This document shows, one piece after another, positions 23,610-33,021 of a stretch of 64,000 nucleotides of DNA (within the stretch, counting starts at the first letter, position 1; every line of letters starts with the position of its first letter). The notes under the pieces were generated by a model. That model worked only from the letters and a program-made list of their open reading frames with translations. It had not been told where the DNA came from and made no database searches. Origin of the DNA: Roseomonas aeriglobus. Its GTDB lineage: Bacteria; Pseudomonadota; Alphaproteobacteria; Sphingomonadales; Sphingomonadaceae. The translations under genes and the position numbers were made by a program. The stretch spans positions 806,001 through 870,000 of the forward strand of contig JAFHKN010000002.1 in the NCBI GenBank assembly GCA_016937575.1, given 5' to 3'.

Positions 23610-25079
23610 TTACTCCGATGTTGCCCCGGCCGCCATCGGCTTGCGATAGTCGAGCGCCGGCTTGCGGTTGCCGAGCATCGCTTCGTACTTGAAGTCCGGC
23701 CCACGCGCTTTGAGCAGTTCCGCCTTCGCCGCCGCCAGCGTATCGGGCGAGCGGAAGAGTTCGGCCGCGGTCAGCGCCAGCGTCTTGGCCGCGACCACGC
23801 CGCCCTTCGCGCCGATCGACATGCCCGATGCAGCGACTGCCTGCCAGCTGTGCGCGGGGGTGCCGGGTACCCAGGTCGCGGTGGAAAGCCCGATCGTCGG
23901 CGATACCCAGCTGATGTCCGAAACGTCGGTCGACCCGCCGCCATCGCCGCCGCGGCCGAGTGGCAGGACCCGCGCCGCGGTGTCGAGCGGCCGCTTCACC
24001 TCCAGCGACTTCTGAAGTTCGGTGGCCCAGGCGGTTTCCTGCGCGGTATAGGCGACGCCGCCGACCGCGTTCAGGTTGCGGTCCATGACCTTCGCCAGCG
24101 TTTCGTTCGCCAGCATCGAATAGACGCCGCCGGTGATCTCGTTGGTGACGCTGGTTTCGGTCGCCAGCGCCGCCCCTTCGGAGGCCTTGACCACACGGCC
24201 CCACACCGACTTCACCAGCGCCGGATCGACGTCGCGGACGTAATAATAGCTCTCGGCGAAGTCGGGGACGACGTTGGGCGCTTCGCCGCCGTTGGTGATG
24301 ACATAGTGGATGCGAATCGACGAGGGCACGTGCTCGCGCATCATGTTGACCGCGACGTTCATCACTTCGATGCCGTCGAGCGCGGAGCGACCGCGCTCGG
24401 GCGAGGCGGAGGCGTGGGCGGACAGGCCCTTGAAGCGGAACTTGCCCGAGATGTTGGCGCGGCTCGGGCCGACCGACACGATGTTCGCGCTGCCCGGATG
24501 CCAGTGGAGCGTGGCCGACACGTCGTCGAACAGGCCGGCGCGGACCATATACACCTTGCCCGATCCGCCTTCCTCGGCCGGGGTGCCGTAGACGCGCAGT
24601 TCCCCGGGCACCTTGTTGGCGATCATCCAGTCCTTGATCGCCATCGCCGCGGTGATGCTCGCCGCGCCGAACAGATTGTGCCCGCAGGCATGACCGGCGG
24701 CCTTGCCGGCGATCTGGTTGCGGGTCGGGTCGGTCGTCTGCGCGGTGCCGGGCAGAGCGTCATATTCGGCGAGGATGGCGATGACCGGGCCGGCGCCGTT
24801 CTTGAAGCTGGCGACGAAGGCGGTCGGAATGTCGGCAACGCCGGCCTTCACCGTGAAGCCGCTCTTCCTGAGTTCGGACTGGAGCAGGGCCGAGCTCTTC
24901 GTTTCCTGATAGCCGACTTCGGAAAAATCCCAGATCGTCTTGGCCGTGCTGGCGAGCGTCGCGGCGCGGCCATCGACCCCGGCGACGATCGCGCTGCGCT
25001 GCGCATCGGGCAGCGGGGCGGTCTGGGCGTGCACCGCGGCGGGCAGGATCAGGGCGGTGGCGAGCAGCAGGGTCTTCAT
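23610..25079 (-). CDS. Secreted M20-family amidohydrolase
   Basis: 489 residues. ATG 25079 gives a signal peptide (MKTLLLATALILPAAVHAQ). The M20D (AbgB/HipO-like) zinc sites are visible: AEYDALPG, GHACGHNLFGAA, GTPAEEGGSGK, LHWHPG and, near the end, TPAHSWQAVA. Such enzymes cut amide bonds of N-acyl or aminobenzoyl-glutamyl amino acids. It is the last gene of a leftward run after a TonB receptor and gamma-glutamyltransferase, so it may process an imported gamma-glutamyl or acyl-amino-acid compound. The transposon end lies about 95 bp past its stop. Confidence 0.88.
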   Translation of the reverse strand: MKTLLLATALILPAAVHAQTAPLPDAQRSAIVAGVDGRAATLASTAKTIWDFSEVGYQETKSSALLQSELRKSGFTVKAGVADIPTAFVASFKNGAGPVIAILAEYDALPGTAQTTDPTRNQIAGKAAGHACGHNLFGAASITAAMAIKDWMIANKVPGELRVYGTPAEEGGSGKVYMVRAGLFDDVSATLHWHPGSANIVSVGPSRANISGKFRFKGLSAHASASPERGRSALDGIEVMNVAVNMMREHVPSSIRIHYVITNGGEAPNVVPDFAESYYYVRDVDPALVKSVWGRVVKASEGAALATETSVTNEITGGVYSMLANETLAKVMDRNLNAVGGVAYTAQETAWATELQKSLEVKRPLDTAARVLPLGRGGDGGGSTDVSDISWVSPTIGLSTATWVPGTPAHSWQAVAASGMSIGAKGGVVAAKTLALTAAELFRSPDTLAAAKAELLKARGPDFKYEAMLGNRKPALDYRKPMAAGATSE

Positions 25080-25198
25080 CGGTGATCCTCGGCGGGCAAA
25101 AGTTGCGATAACGCGGTGCATTCGTCCTCAGTTGTCACTTTTGGTGTTGATTGAAGACGTTGAAGCAGTGAATTTCCAACATTGGAAGGGGCCTTTCA

Positions 25199-25317
25199 TC
25201 CTCCCCTGGAAGGGGAGGTGGCAGGCCGCAGGCCTGACGGAGGGGTGTCCAGCTTTCCGGAGAGGGTTACACCCCTCCGTCGCGCTGGCGCGCGCCACCT
25301 CCCCTTTCAGGGGAGGA
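25199..25317. repeat. Palindromic intergenic repeat (CCTCCCC family)
   Basis: The arms start TCCTCCCCTGGAAGGGGAGG and end CCTCCCCTTTCAGGGGAGGA. Inner arms ACGGAGGGGTGT and ACACCCCTCCGT are complementary. A second member lies at 37500-37618. It sits between ggt and the M20 gene and could form a large hairpin in their common mRNA. Confidence 0.85.
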
Positions 25318-25323
25318 TTGAGG

Positions 25324-27162
25324 TCACCTTACCCCCACCGCCGCGGCATCCGGGCGACGCGTATCCGCCGCGCCAAGGAAGCGGTCACCCTCCACCATGA
25401 TCGACTGGGTGCTGCCCATCGTATTGGACGGTCGCACGGTGTGCCCCTTCGCCTCCAGCAACGGCACGATATCCGGCGAGAAGCCTTCCTCCAGCTCCAA
25501 CGGCGCGTCGCCGCCGCCCTGGTTGATGCGCGGGCGTTCGGCGGCTTCGGCAACGTTCAAACCGTGATCGAGTACGTTCGACAGCATCTGCACCATCGTC
25601 GCGATGATATAGCCGCCGCCGGGCGTGCCGGTGACCAACCAGGGCTTGGCGTCCTTGAACACGATGATCGGCGTGATCGTCGACCCCACGCGCTTGCCCG
25701 GCACAGGCTTGGTTGCCGGGTTGGCCGAGCGGCCCCAGGCAAGGTTGCCGAGCGAATTGTTCAGCAGCACGCCCGTGCCCGGCGCGACCACATGCGCGCC
25801 ATAGCTGGCCGATAGCGTGTAGGTGTTGCTGACCGCATTCCCCGCTGCGTCGGCGACCGAGAAGTGCGTCGTATCCTTGCTTTCGAACGGATAGGGATTG
25901 CCGTCCGCGACATCCTTTGCACCAAGCGACGTGTCGGGGCGGATCAGCTTCGCGCGTTCCTCGGCATAGCCCTTGCTCGCCAGGCCCTTGGTCGGCGAGC
26001 GCCAGTCGGGTCCGCCGCCGACCAGGCGACGATCGGCCGACACCAGCTTCATCGTTTCCGATAGCAGGTGGAGGTTGGCGACCGAGCCCCAGCGCTGTTC
26101 CTTGACCGCGAAGCGTTCGAGGATGTTCATCGCCTCGGCCACCGACACGCCCGAGGCGGTGGGGGGCATGTAGGCGATCTGTGACCCGCGGTAGCTCGAC
26201 CAGATCGGCGCGGAGACGACCACCTTGTAATCGGCCAGATCCTGCGCATCGATCACGCCGCCGCCGGCCTTGATTCCCGCCGCCAGTTTCTCGGCGAAGG
26301 GACCGGTGTAGAAGGCGTCGCGACCGCCCGCGGCGATCAGCTTCAACGTCGCGGCGAGATCGGGCTGCTTCCACGTCTCTCCGGCGGTATAGGCCGTGCC
26401 GTCGGGCTTGAAGAACATGGCGAGGGCGGCAGGATCGTCCGACATCGCCTTCTTCTGCGCGGCGTTGGCGCTCGCCTCGTCATCGGACAAGGCGACACCA
26501 TTTTCCGCCATCGCGATCGCGGGTGCGATCAGCGTGCCCCAGGGCAGCGCGCCGTACAGCTTGTGGGCGGCCCACAGCCCGGCGACCGTGCCGGGAATGG
26601 CGACGCCCTTCATCGAATAATTCTTGTCCGGATCGACCCGGCCGTTGGCACCCAGCAGCAGGTCGGGCGTCGTGTTGCGGCTGGCCTGACCGTAATAGTC
26701 GATCGCGATGGTCGAGGCGGGCTTGCCGTTCCTGGGGGCCATGTGGATCAGCATATAGCCGCCACCGCCGATATTGCCCGCGCGCGGCAGCGTGACGGCA
26801 AGCGCGAAGCCCATCGCCACCGCAGCGTCGACCGCGTTGCCGCCCTTGCGCAGAATGTCCGCGCCGACCCGCGACGCGATGGCGTTCTGGCTGACCACCA
26901 TGCCGCCGCGACCGACGACCGGTTTGTGGATCTGGTCGTAGGCGACGATGTCCCCGCCGGTGCCCTGGCGCGGGGCGGGGGCGGGGCCTTCTTCCTGCGC
27001 GGAGAGGGGTTGGGCGACGAGCATGGCTGCCAACGCCACCAATGCCGTTCGCCCTGAGCCTTTCGAAAGGCTGCCCTTCTTCGTGCCGCGGGCGGGTGTG
27101 GCTCGGAAGAAAGACAGGGCTTCGACACGCTCAGCCCGAACGGATTTGGTGGCGTGGTACAT
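25324..27162 (-). CDS. ggt: Gamma-glutamyltransferase
   Basis: 612 residues. The enzyme body is complete: GGMVVSQNAIASRVGADIL, GNAVDAAVAMGFAL, GNIGGGGYMLIH, then the autocleavage site KDTTHFSVADAAGNAV with the catalytic Thr, and TPGGGYII and NTMGSTQSI. It hydrolyses or transfers gamma-glutamyl groups from glutathione-like compounds in the periplasm. The N-terminus is odd: MYHATK is followed by 33 codons encoded by a palindromic element before the hydrophobic signal core ALVALAAMLVAQPLSAQ. It starts 2 bp after the stop of the TonB receptor, so the two are co-transcribed. Confidence 0.95.
   Translation of the reverse strand: MYHATKSVRAERVEALSFFRATPARGTKKGSLSKGSGRTALVALAAMLVAQPLSAQEEGPAPAPRQGTGGDIVAYDQIHKPVVGRGGMVVSQNAIASRVGADILRKGGNAVDAAVAMGFALAVTLPRAGNIGGGGYMLIHMAPRNGKPASTIAIDYYGQASRNTTPDLLLGANGRVDPDKNYSMKGVAIPGTVAGLWAAHKLYGALPWGTLIAPAIAMAENGVALSDDEASANAAQKKAMSDDPAALAMFFKPDGTAYTAGETWKQPDLAATLKLIAAGGRDAFYTGPFAEKLAAGIKAGGGVIDAQDLADYKVVVSAPIWSSYRGSQIAYMPPTASGVSVAEAMNILERFAVKEQRWGSVANLHLLSETMKLVSADRRLVGGGPDWRSPTKGLASKGYAEERAKLIRPDTSLGAKDVADGNPYPFESKDTTHFSVADAAGNAVSNTYTLSASYGAHVVAPGTGVLLNNSLGNLAWGRSANPATKPVPGKRVGSTITPIIVFKDAKPWLVTGTPGGGYIIATMVQMLSNVLDHGLNVAEAAERPRINQGGGDAPLELEEGFSPDIVPLLEAKGHTVRPSNTMGSTQSIMVEGDRFLGAADTRRPDAAAVGVR
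27045..27143. repeat. 99-bp palindromic element inserted in frame in ggt
   Basis: The arms begin CCGTTCGCCCTGAGCCTTTC on one side and, read from the other side, CCGTTCGGGCTGAGCGTGTC. They stay similar inward for about 35 bp, to CTTCTT and TTTCTT. The length is exactly 33 codons with no stop, so ggt stays open. A related element sharing TTCGACACGCTCAGCCCGAA lies at 33635-33704. Confidence 0.8.
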
Positions 27163-27164
27163 GC

Positions 27165-30100
27165 TCAGAACCTCGACTGCAGGTTGACGTACCAGTAGCG
27201 CGCATAGGGCTGGTACAGCGCGCCCAGGAAGCCGTCGGTGCTGAGCGGCGGCTGTTTGTCGGTCAGGTTGCGCACGCCCATGCGGAAGCGGTGGCGGCCT
27301 TCGCCGTCGCGGCGGCTGCCGAAGCTGACCTGGCCGTAGAGGTTGAGCGTAGTCCGCCCGTCGACCTGCCACGGCACCCCGTTGATCGTCGCGCCGGTAT
27401 CGTCGACGTCGCTGACGTAGCTGGTGAAGGTGCCGATCTGGAACGGCCCCTTCGACCAGGTCAGCGATCCCGTGACGCGCCATTCGGGCTTGCCGTTGAC
27501 GCGGACCTGGTCGCCGCCGTCCGAAATGACGGTGTCCTTGTTGATCGTGCCGGCCGCGCGCGCGTCGATCAGCGTCTGGACGTCGGGCGAGGGGGTGAGG
27601 AAGTAGGTCTTCAGATATGCGGCATTCACATTAGCCGTAATCCGGCCGATGCCGAAGTCGCGGACGCGCCAGTTGAAGCCGAAGTCCCAGCCCGACACCG
27701 TCTGCGGCTGCAGATTGCGATACTGGTCGCGGACGAACAGCACGCGGCCGGCCGGCGCCAGGCCCGAACCCTGGAACAGCGCGACGTCGTCCGCGGTCGG
27801 ATCGGCACGGATGACGTTCGGGTCGGTCTGGCCGCCGACGCGCAGCAGATAGTCGTTGATGAGCGCATTGCCCTCACCAAAGATGCCGACGATGTCGCGC
27901 TGCTTGATGCGCCAGTAATCGGCGGTCAGCGTGATGCGGCCGATCGCGCGATCGAGGAAGTGCGGCTGGAGCACGACGCCCGCCGTCACGTTGGTCGACT
28001 GTTCGGGTTTCAGGTCCGGGTTGCCGGCGCGCTGCGCGGTGGTGGCGAAGCTCTGGCCGCAGGCGCTCCAGGTGGCGATGACGCCGCGACGCAGCTGCGC
28101 CTCGCACCGGATCGGGTCGAGCCGCGTGTTCGAACGGGTGACCAGGCGCGCATTGACCTGTTCGAGGTTGGGCGCGCGGAAGCTTTCCGCGTACGACCCA
28201 CGCAGGCGGAGGCCGTTGACGATGTCCCAGGCGCCGGCGATCTTAGGCTTCGCGACCGATCCGGCGTCCGAATAATGTTCGGCGCGGCCGGCGACCTGGA
28301 ATTCCAGGCGCTCGACGAACGGGATGTTCATCGACGGCGACACGACCGGCACGGCCAGTTCGACATAGGCGCCGTACACGTTGCGACGGCCGCTGGTGTC
28401 GGGCGAGTTGCTGGTGCCGACCAGGTCGGACACGTTGACGAAGCCGGTCACGCTGTCGGTGAACTGGATCGTCCCGTCGACACGCGGATCACGGTCGTCG
28501 AGCTGCGTCTCGCGGCGCGCTTCCGCCCCGAACGCGATGCCCAGGTTGCCGCCGGGCAGGCGGATCAGATCGGCCTTCGACCCCTTGATGTCGGCCAGCG
28601 CCAGCGTCGCCTTGCTGCGGCGGGCGGTGGTGATGCGGATCGCATCGATTGCCGCGCGGTTCGACGGCGTCGCGTCGCGCAGGCTGGGATTGTTCACGTC
28701 GGCGCCGTTGAACGGGTTATAGGCGTCGGGCGTGTTGAGCGCGAGCTGCTGCTGCAACAGCGTCGCACTGATGCCGGTCGAACGGTCGGTGACCTGCGCC
28801 TCGGAATAGAGTGCCGCCGATTCCCAGTCGATGCCGAGCGCCTTGAACCGGACACCCAGCAGCCCGCGCCACTGGTCATTGTCGACGGTCACATAGTTCG
28901 GGCCGAAGTCCGAGAAATTGTAGCTGGTCAGCGTCACCGCCAGGCCGGCGGCGGGCGTGTTGAGCCCCGGAATGCGGTTCGCGCTGCCGGTCGGGCCGAA
29001 CGGGTTGTAGTAGTTGCTGGCCGGGATCACGATCGGACCTGCGGCAAGCGTGCCGGGCGAGCTCTGGATGCTCTCGGTCGACGCCTTGTAATAGCCTGCC
29101 TCGCCGAACAGCTCGACGCCATCGGTCAGGTCGTAGTGGCCGTTCGCGAAGAAATTATAGCGTTCGACCTTCGGCAGGATCGTGCGGTTGTACGCCTGGG
29201 TCGCGTCGAAGCGGGTGTTGCGGTCGGCAGCGGCGGTGTTGTTGCCGTCGTCGATGCAGATCGCGGCGTTCGACGGGATGGCGGCAGAGCAGCCGCCGTT
29301 CGCGGTCGGTTGGATGTGGAACACGCCCGCGGTGCTGGTGACCAGCGCGCCGCTGGTTCCGGTGCCGACACGGACGGGCACGCCGCCGCGGGTGGTGAAG
29401 ACGCCCCACGGGGTGATGGTCGAGCGGCCGTCGATCGCGGTCGAGCCTTCCAGCCCGGTGCCGACGAACAGCGGCTGCTTGTTGTCCGACGCGGTATAGT
29501 CCTGGTCCGCCGCGCGCAGCATCGTGCGGCTCTCGCGGCTGGCGTAGAGCGTGATGTTGCCGCGCCCGCCCAGGTTCGTGCCGGCGAGCACGTTCAGGCT
29601 CGTCTCCAGCAGGTTGGTGTCCTCGGCAAAGCCGATCTGCCCTTCGAACTGGACGCCCGAGTAATCGGACTGGAGCACGGTGTTCACCACGCCCGCGACC
29701 GCGTCCGACCCGTAGATGGCGGCGGCGCCGTCGCGCAGCACTTCCAGCCGCTCGATGCCGAAGCTCGGGATGGTGTTGCTGTTGACGGTCAGGACGGGAA
29801 CCAGGTTCTCGTTCGCGCGGCTGGTTGGGTGGTTGACGACGCGGCGGCCGTTGATGAGGACCAGCGTGTTGCCGACGCCCAGGTTGCGCAGGTTGACCGA
29901 GCCGACGTCGCCGCGCGCGGCGTTCGAGCTGTTGGGCAGATAGCTGGCGTTGAACGTCACGTCGCCCAGTTGCGGGATCGCGCGGAGCAGGTCGTCGCCC
30001 GACGTCGCGCCGATCGCGGCGAGGTCGTCCTGGCTGACGACGGTGACCGGCAGCGCGGCGGTGACCGACGTGCCGCGGATCTGCGAGCCGACGACGACGA

Positions 30101-30263
30101 TGTCGCCGCCCGGCGCCTGGCCCGACGCCAGCGCGTCCTCAACCTGTTCGGTGGTCGGCGTCGGCGTGGGCGGGGCCGGCGTTTCCTGCGCGGTCTGCGC
30201 CGCGACCGGCGCCGCCGCGATCAGTGCGCCGCATGCCGCGGACAGCAGCAACATATGCTTCAT
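27165..30263 (-). CDS. TonB-dependent outer membrane receptor
   Basis: 1032 residues from ATG 30263 with a signal peptide ending in PVAAQ. The plug domain shows DIVVVGSQIRGTS, LLRAIPQLGDV, NLRNLGVGNTLVLINGRRV, IERLEVLRDGAAAIYGSDAVAGVVN. The barrel ends in YWYVNLQSRF with the terminal Phe. It imports an unknown substrate using TonB energy. The genes directly behind it, ggt and an M20 amidohydrolase, suggest a gamma-glutamyl peptide or related amide. Confidence 0.95.
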   Translation of the reverse strand: MKHMLLLSAACGALIAAAPVAAQTAQETPAPPTPTPTTEQVEDALASGQAPGGDIVVVGSQIRGTSVTAALPVTVVSQDDLAAIGATSGDDLLRAIPQLGDVTFNASYLPNSSNAARGDVGSVNLRNLGVGNTLVLINGRRVVNHPTSRANENLVPVLTVNSNTIPSFGIERLEVLRDGAAAIYGSDAVAGVVNTVLQSDYSGVQFEGQIGFAEDTNLLETSLNVLAGTNLGGRGNITLYASRESRTMLRAADQDYTASDNKQPLFVGTGLEGSTAIDGRSTITPWGVFTTRGGVPVRVGTGTSGALVTSTAGVFHIQPTANGGCSAAIPSNAAICIDDGNNTAAADRNTRFDATQAYNRTILPKVERYNFFANGHYDLTDGVELFGEAGYYKASTESIQSSPGTLAAGPIVIPASNYYNPFGPTGSANRIPGLNTPAAGLAVTLTSYNFSDFGPNYVTVDNDQWRGLLGVRFKALGIDWESAALYSEAQVTDRSTGISATLLQQQLALNTPDAYNPFNGADVNNPSLRDATPSNRAAIDAIRITTARRSKATLALADIKGSKADLIRLPGGNLGIAFGAEARRETQLDDRDPRVDGTIQFTDSVTGFVNVSDLVGTSNSPDTSGRRNVYGAYVELAVPVVSPSMNIPFVERLEFQVAGRAEHYSDAGSVAKPKIAGAWDIVNGLRLRGSYAESFRAPNLEQVNARLVTRSNTRLDPIRCEAQLRRGVIATWSACGQSFATTAQRAGNPDLKPEQSTNVTAGVVLQPHFLDRAIGRITLTADYWRIKQRDIVGIFGEGNALINDYLLRVGGQTDPNVIRADPTADDVALFQGSGLAPAGRVLFVRDQYRNLQPQTVSGWDFGFNWRVRDFGIGRITANVNAAYLKTYFLTPSPDVQTLIDARAAGTINKDTVISDGGDQVRVNGKPEWRVTGSLTWSKGPFQIGTFTSYVSDVDDTGATINGVPWQVDGRTTLNLYGQVSFGSRRDGEGRHRFRMGVRNLTDKQPPLSTDGFLGALYQPYARYWYVNLQSRF

Positions 30264-30414
30264 GATCAACCCCCCTGTGATCTCGTAATGGCCACCGCCC
30301 CCGCGGTGTCGTCGATTGCCGACGGTATAATCGCCTTCCTCGCGCCCGGAAGGCGATAGGTCCATAGTGGTTGTTACGCTTTCAAGACATTTCGAATGGC
30401 TGCGTGGCACCGTG

Positions 30415-30429
30415 GCAACAGTTTGTTGC
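30415..30429. promoter_or_regulatory. Inverted repeat upstream of the TonB receptor operon
   Basis: GCAACAGTTTGTTGC, a 6-bp inverted repeat with a 3-bp spacer, lies about 150 bp before the receptor start. A similar pair (GCAACAAT and ATTGTTGC) lies upstream of the second TonB receptor at 59264-59286. Possibly a shared operator. Confidence 0.4.
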
Positions 30430-30470
30430 GCGAAGTTGCAATGAAGTGTTTGAAATGCGTCGTGCGGCCC

Positions 30471-32552
30471 TCAGGCCCGTTGCGCGTCGCTCACCGCATC
30501 AGCCGCGCGCAGCGCCGCGAGCAGCTTCGTCAGATGCGCCGCGTTGCGAACTTCGACGTCGATCGCATTGGTGTGGAACGTCGTGTCGCGGTCGTCCATG
30601 CGCAGGCCCAGGATGTTGGCCTTGTGCGCGCCGATGACGGTCGCAACCGCGCCCAGGGCGCCGGGTTCGTTCTTCAGCGTGACGCTGATCCGCGCGATGC
30701 CGCCCTCCGCGGTGTCGCCCCACGCCAGATCGACCCAATCGCCGTCGTCGCCGATCTGCGGACAGGCGATCTCGTGGACGACGATGCCTTCGCCCTCGCG
30801 CCGGATACCGACGATACGGTCGCCCGGCACCGGCCGGCAGCATTCCGCGAGGTCGAAGGCGACGCCCGGCGTCAGGCCGGTGATGGTGATCGCGTGGCGC
30901 TGCGGCGGCGCCTTGTGCGCGTCCTCGCCGCCTGCCGAACCGGGCATCAGCGCCTCCATGACCTCGGCATCGGAGAGCTTGCGCAGCGCAATCGCCTCGA
31001 GCAGCGCGTCCATGTCGGTCAGTTTCAGCCGACGGATCGCCGCCTTGACGGCATCCGCCCCGACCGCGACGGGCAGGCGCTGGAGGATGTCGTCGTACAG
31101 CTTGCGGCCCAGCGCCAGCCGCTCGTCGCGCTCCTTGTGGCGCAGATGCCGACGGATCGCCGCACGCGCCTTACCGGTGATGGCGAAGGTCAGCCAGTTC
31201 GACTGCGGCATCTGGCCCTTCGATCGCAGGATCTGCACGCTGTCGCCGTTGGTGATTTCGGTGCGCAGCGGCACCACGCGGCCATTGATCTTGGCACCCA
31301 CCGCCTGGTCGCCGAGATCGGTGTGGACGGCGTACGCGAAGTCGATCGGCGTCGCGCCCTTGGGCAGCTGGATCAGCTCGCCCTTCGGACTGAAGGCGAA
31401 GATGCGGTCGGCGTACATCGCCATCCGCGTGTGTTCGAGCAGTTCCTCCGGGCTTTCGGCGGCCTCGAGGATTTCGACCAGGTCGCGGACCCAGCTGACC
31501 TGCGTGTCCGGGCGCACCGCATCGGCCTTGTACGCCCAGTGCGCAGCGATGCCATATTCGGCCTGCGCGTGCATCGCATGGGTGCGGATCTGGATTTCGA
31601 TGCGCGTATTTTCGCCGATGAACACCGATGTGTGGAGCGAGCGATAACCGTTGCGCTTGGGCGTCGAGATATAGTCCTTGAACCGCCCCGGCACCATCGG
31701 CCATTTGCGATGGATGACGCCCAGCGCGCGATAGCATTCCTCCTCGGTCGCGACGATCGCGCGGAAGGCCATGATGTCGCTGAGCTGTTCCAGGCTGACG
31801 TGGCGCTCCGACATCTTCTTCCAGATGGAATAGGGATGTTTCTGGCGCCCGCCGACCTCGGCCTCGATGCCGGCACGGGTCAGCAGCGAGTGAACGGTCT
31901 CGCCGATCTTCTCGATCCGGTGACCTTCGTCTTCCAGTGCGGTCAGGCGTTTGGTGATCGATTCATACGCCTCGGGTTCGAGCTGACGAAAGGCGAGCGT
32001 CTGCATCTCCTTCATGAACTCGTACATGCCGATCCGCTCCGCGAGCGGGGCGTAGATGTCCATCGTCTCCTTGGCGATGCGGCGGCGCTTCTCGGGCTTC
32101 GCGATGAAGTGCAGCGTGCGCATGTTGTGGAGGCGGTCGGCCAGCTTCACCAGCAGAACGCGGATGTCGTCGGACATCGCCAGCAGGAATTTGCGCAGGT
32201 TTTCGGCGGCGCGCTGGCTTTCGGTCTGCGCCTCGATCTTGCTGAGTTTCGTGACGCCGTCGACCAGCCGCGCGACATTGGCGCCGAACAGCCGCTCGAT
32301 CTCTTCGGGCGTGGCGACCGTGTCCTCGACCGTGTCGTGGAGGATCGCGGTCGCGATCGTCTCGTCGTCGAGCCGAAGGTCCGTCAGGATACCCGCGACC
32401 TCGATCGGGTGGCTGAAATACGGGTCCCCGCTGGCGCGCTTCTGTGTCCCGTGCGCGTTGACGGAAAACACATAGGCGCGGTTCAGCATGGCCTCATCGG
32501 CCTGGGGGTCGTAGCTCAGGACCCGATCGACGAGTTCATATTGGCGCAGCAC
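30471..32552 (-). CDS. rsh: Bifunctional (p)ppGpp synthetase/hydrolase (Rsh, SpoT/RelA family)
   Basis: 693 residues from GTG 32552 (VLRQYELVDRV). The N-terminal hydrolase HD domain is intact (KRASGDPYFSHPIEVAGIL, ILHDTVEDT, KLADRLHNMRTL). The synthetase domain (RFKDYISTPKRNGYRSLHT, EIQIRT) is complete. TGS (FAFSPKGELIQLPKGATPIDFAYAVH) and C-terminal ACT (ISVTLKNEPGALGAVATVIG) domains follow. Alphaproteobacteria usually carry one such enzyme, which sets the stringent response. It is monocistronic as far as can be seen. Confidence 0.96.
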   Translation of the reverse strand: MLRQYELVDRVLSYDPQADEAMLNRAYVFSVNAHGTQKRASGDPYFSHPIEVAGILTDLRLDDETIATAILHDTVEDTVATPEEIERLFGANVARLVDGVTKLSKIEAQTESQRAAENLRKFLLAMSDDIRVLLVKLADRLHNMRTLHFIAKPEKRRRIAKETMDIYAPLAERIGMYEFMKEMQTLAFRQLEPEAYESITKRLTALEDEGHRIEKIGETVHSLLTRAGIEAEVGGRQKHPYSIWKKMSERHVSLEQLSDIMAFRAIVATEEECYRALGVIHRKWPMVPGRFKDYISTPKRNGYRSLHTSVFIGENTRIEIQIRTHAMHAQAEYGIAAHWAYKADAVRPDTQVSWVRDLVEILEAAESPEELLEHTRMAMYADRIFAFSPKGELIQLPKGATPIDFAYAVHTDLGDQAVGAKINGRVVPLRTEITNGDSVQILRSKGQMPQSNWLTFAITGKARAAIRRHLRHKERDERLALGRKLYDDILQRLPVAVGADAVKAAIRRLKLTDMDALLEAIALRKLSDAEVMEALMPGSAGGEDAHKAPPQRHAITITGLTPGVAFDLAECCRPVPGDRIVGIRREGEGIVVHEIACPQIGDDGDWVDLAWGDTAEGGIARISVTLKNEPGALGAVATVIGAHKANILGLRMDDRDTTFHTNAIDVEVRNAAHLTKLLAALRAADAVSDAQRA

Positions 32553-32611
32553 GACGCCAAGATGGGATAGCGTACTGCTGCATTGCAATGCTTTTGTGCC
32601 GCTGACCCGGA

Positions 32612-32914
32612 TTAGCGGGCGCGGGCGTTGCACTTGGCGAGCGCATCCTCACCGAACGGCGTGCCGCCGGCCGAGAAGCTGCTGAGCGCGCCGACGCGCT
32701 GGACCACCAATTCGCACAGGACGGCGTCGCGTTCGCCGGCGCGCGGGGCGGTGCAGGTGCCGCCGGCGCATTTCCACATGGTCGAACGGGTGACGACGCT
32801 CGCCTTACCGAATTCGGCCTTCGGCGTGGCGCTGTAATAGCCGGCCTGGGCGATAGCGGGGGCGGCGCTGGTTACGGCGACGAGGGCGGCGGCGAGTGCG
32901 GCAACAGTCTTCAT
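32612..32914 (-). CDS. CC_3452-family secreted protein
   Basis: 100 residues from ATG 32914, with a signal peptide ending in PAIAQ. The mature part YYSATPKAEFGKASVVTRSTMWKC...CTAPRAGERDAVLCELVVQRVG and FSAGG...LAKCNARAR fits the small CC_3452 family of sphingomonads and Caulobacter. Four cysteines could form two disulfides. The function is unknown. Confidence 0.8.
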   Translation of the reverse strand: MKTVAALAAALVAVTSAAPAIAQAGYYSATPKAEFGKASVVTRSTMWKCAGGTCTAPRAGERDAVLCELVVQRVGALSSFSAGGTPFGEDALAKCNARAR

Positions 32915-33021
32915 GGAAAATTCCCTGCTGAGCATGAGTTTCGATTCGCTACCTAAACGACCTTCGTGTAAGTTGCAATCGGAAACCTATGCTGCCGTGC
33001 AGCGGAAATTTGGTTCGAATT

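Noticed and set aside
25199..25317. Possible CRISPR array or RNA gene
   Set aside because: A single palindromic unit with no regularly spaced repeats or spacers. It fits a REP-like repeat.
27042..30359. An 1105-codon open frame opposite the TonB receptor
   Set aside because: Arg/Asp/Ala-rich composition with no domain. It is an antisense shadow of a high-GC gene.
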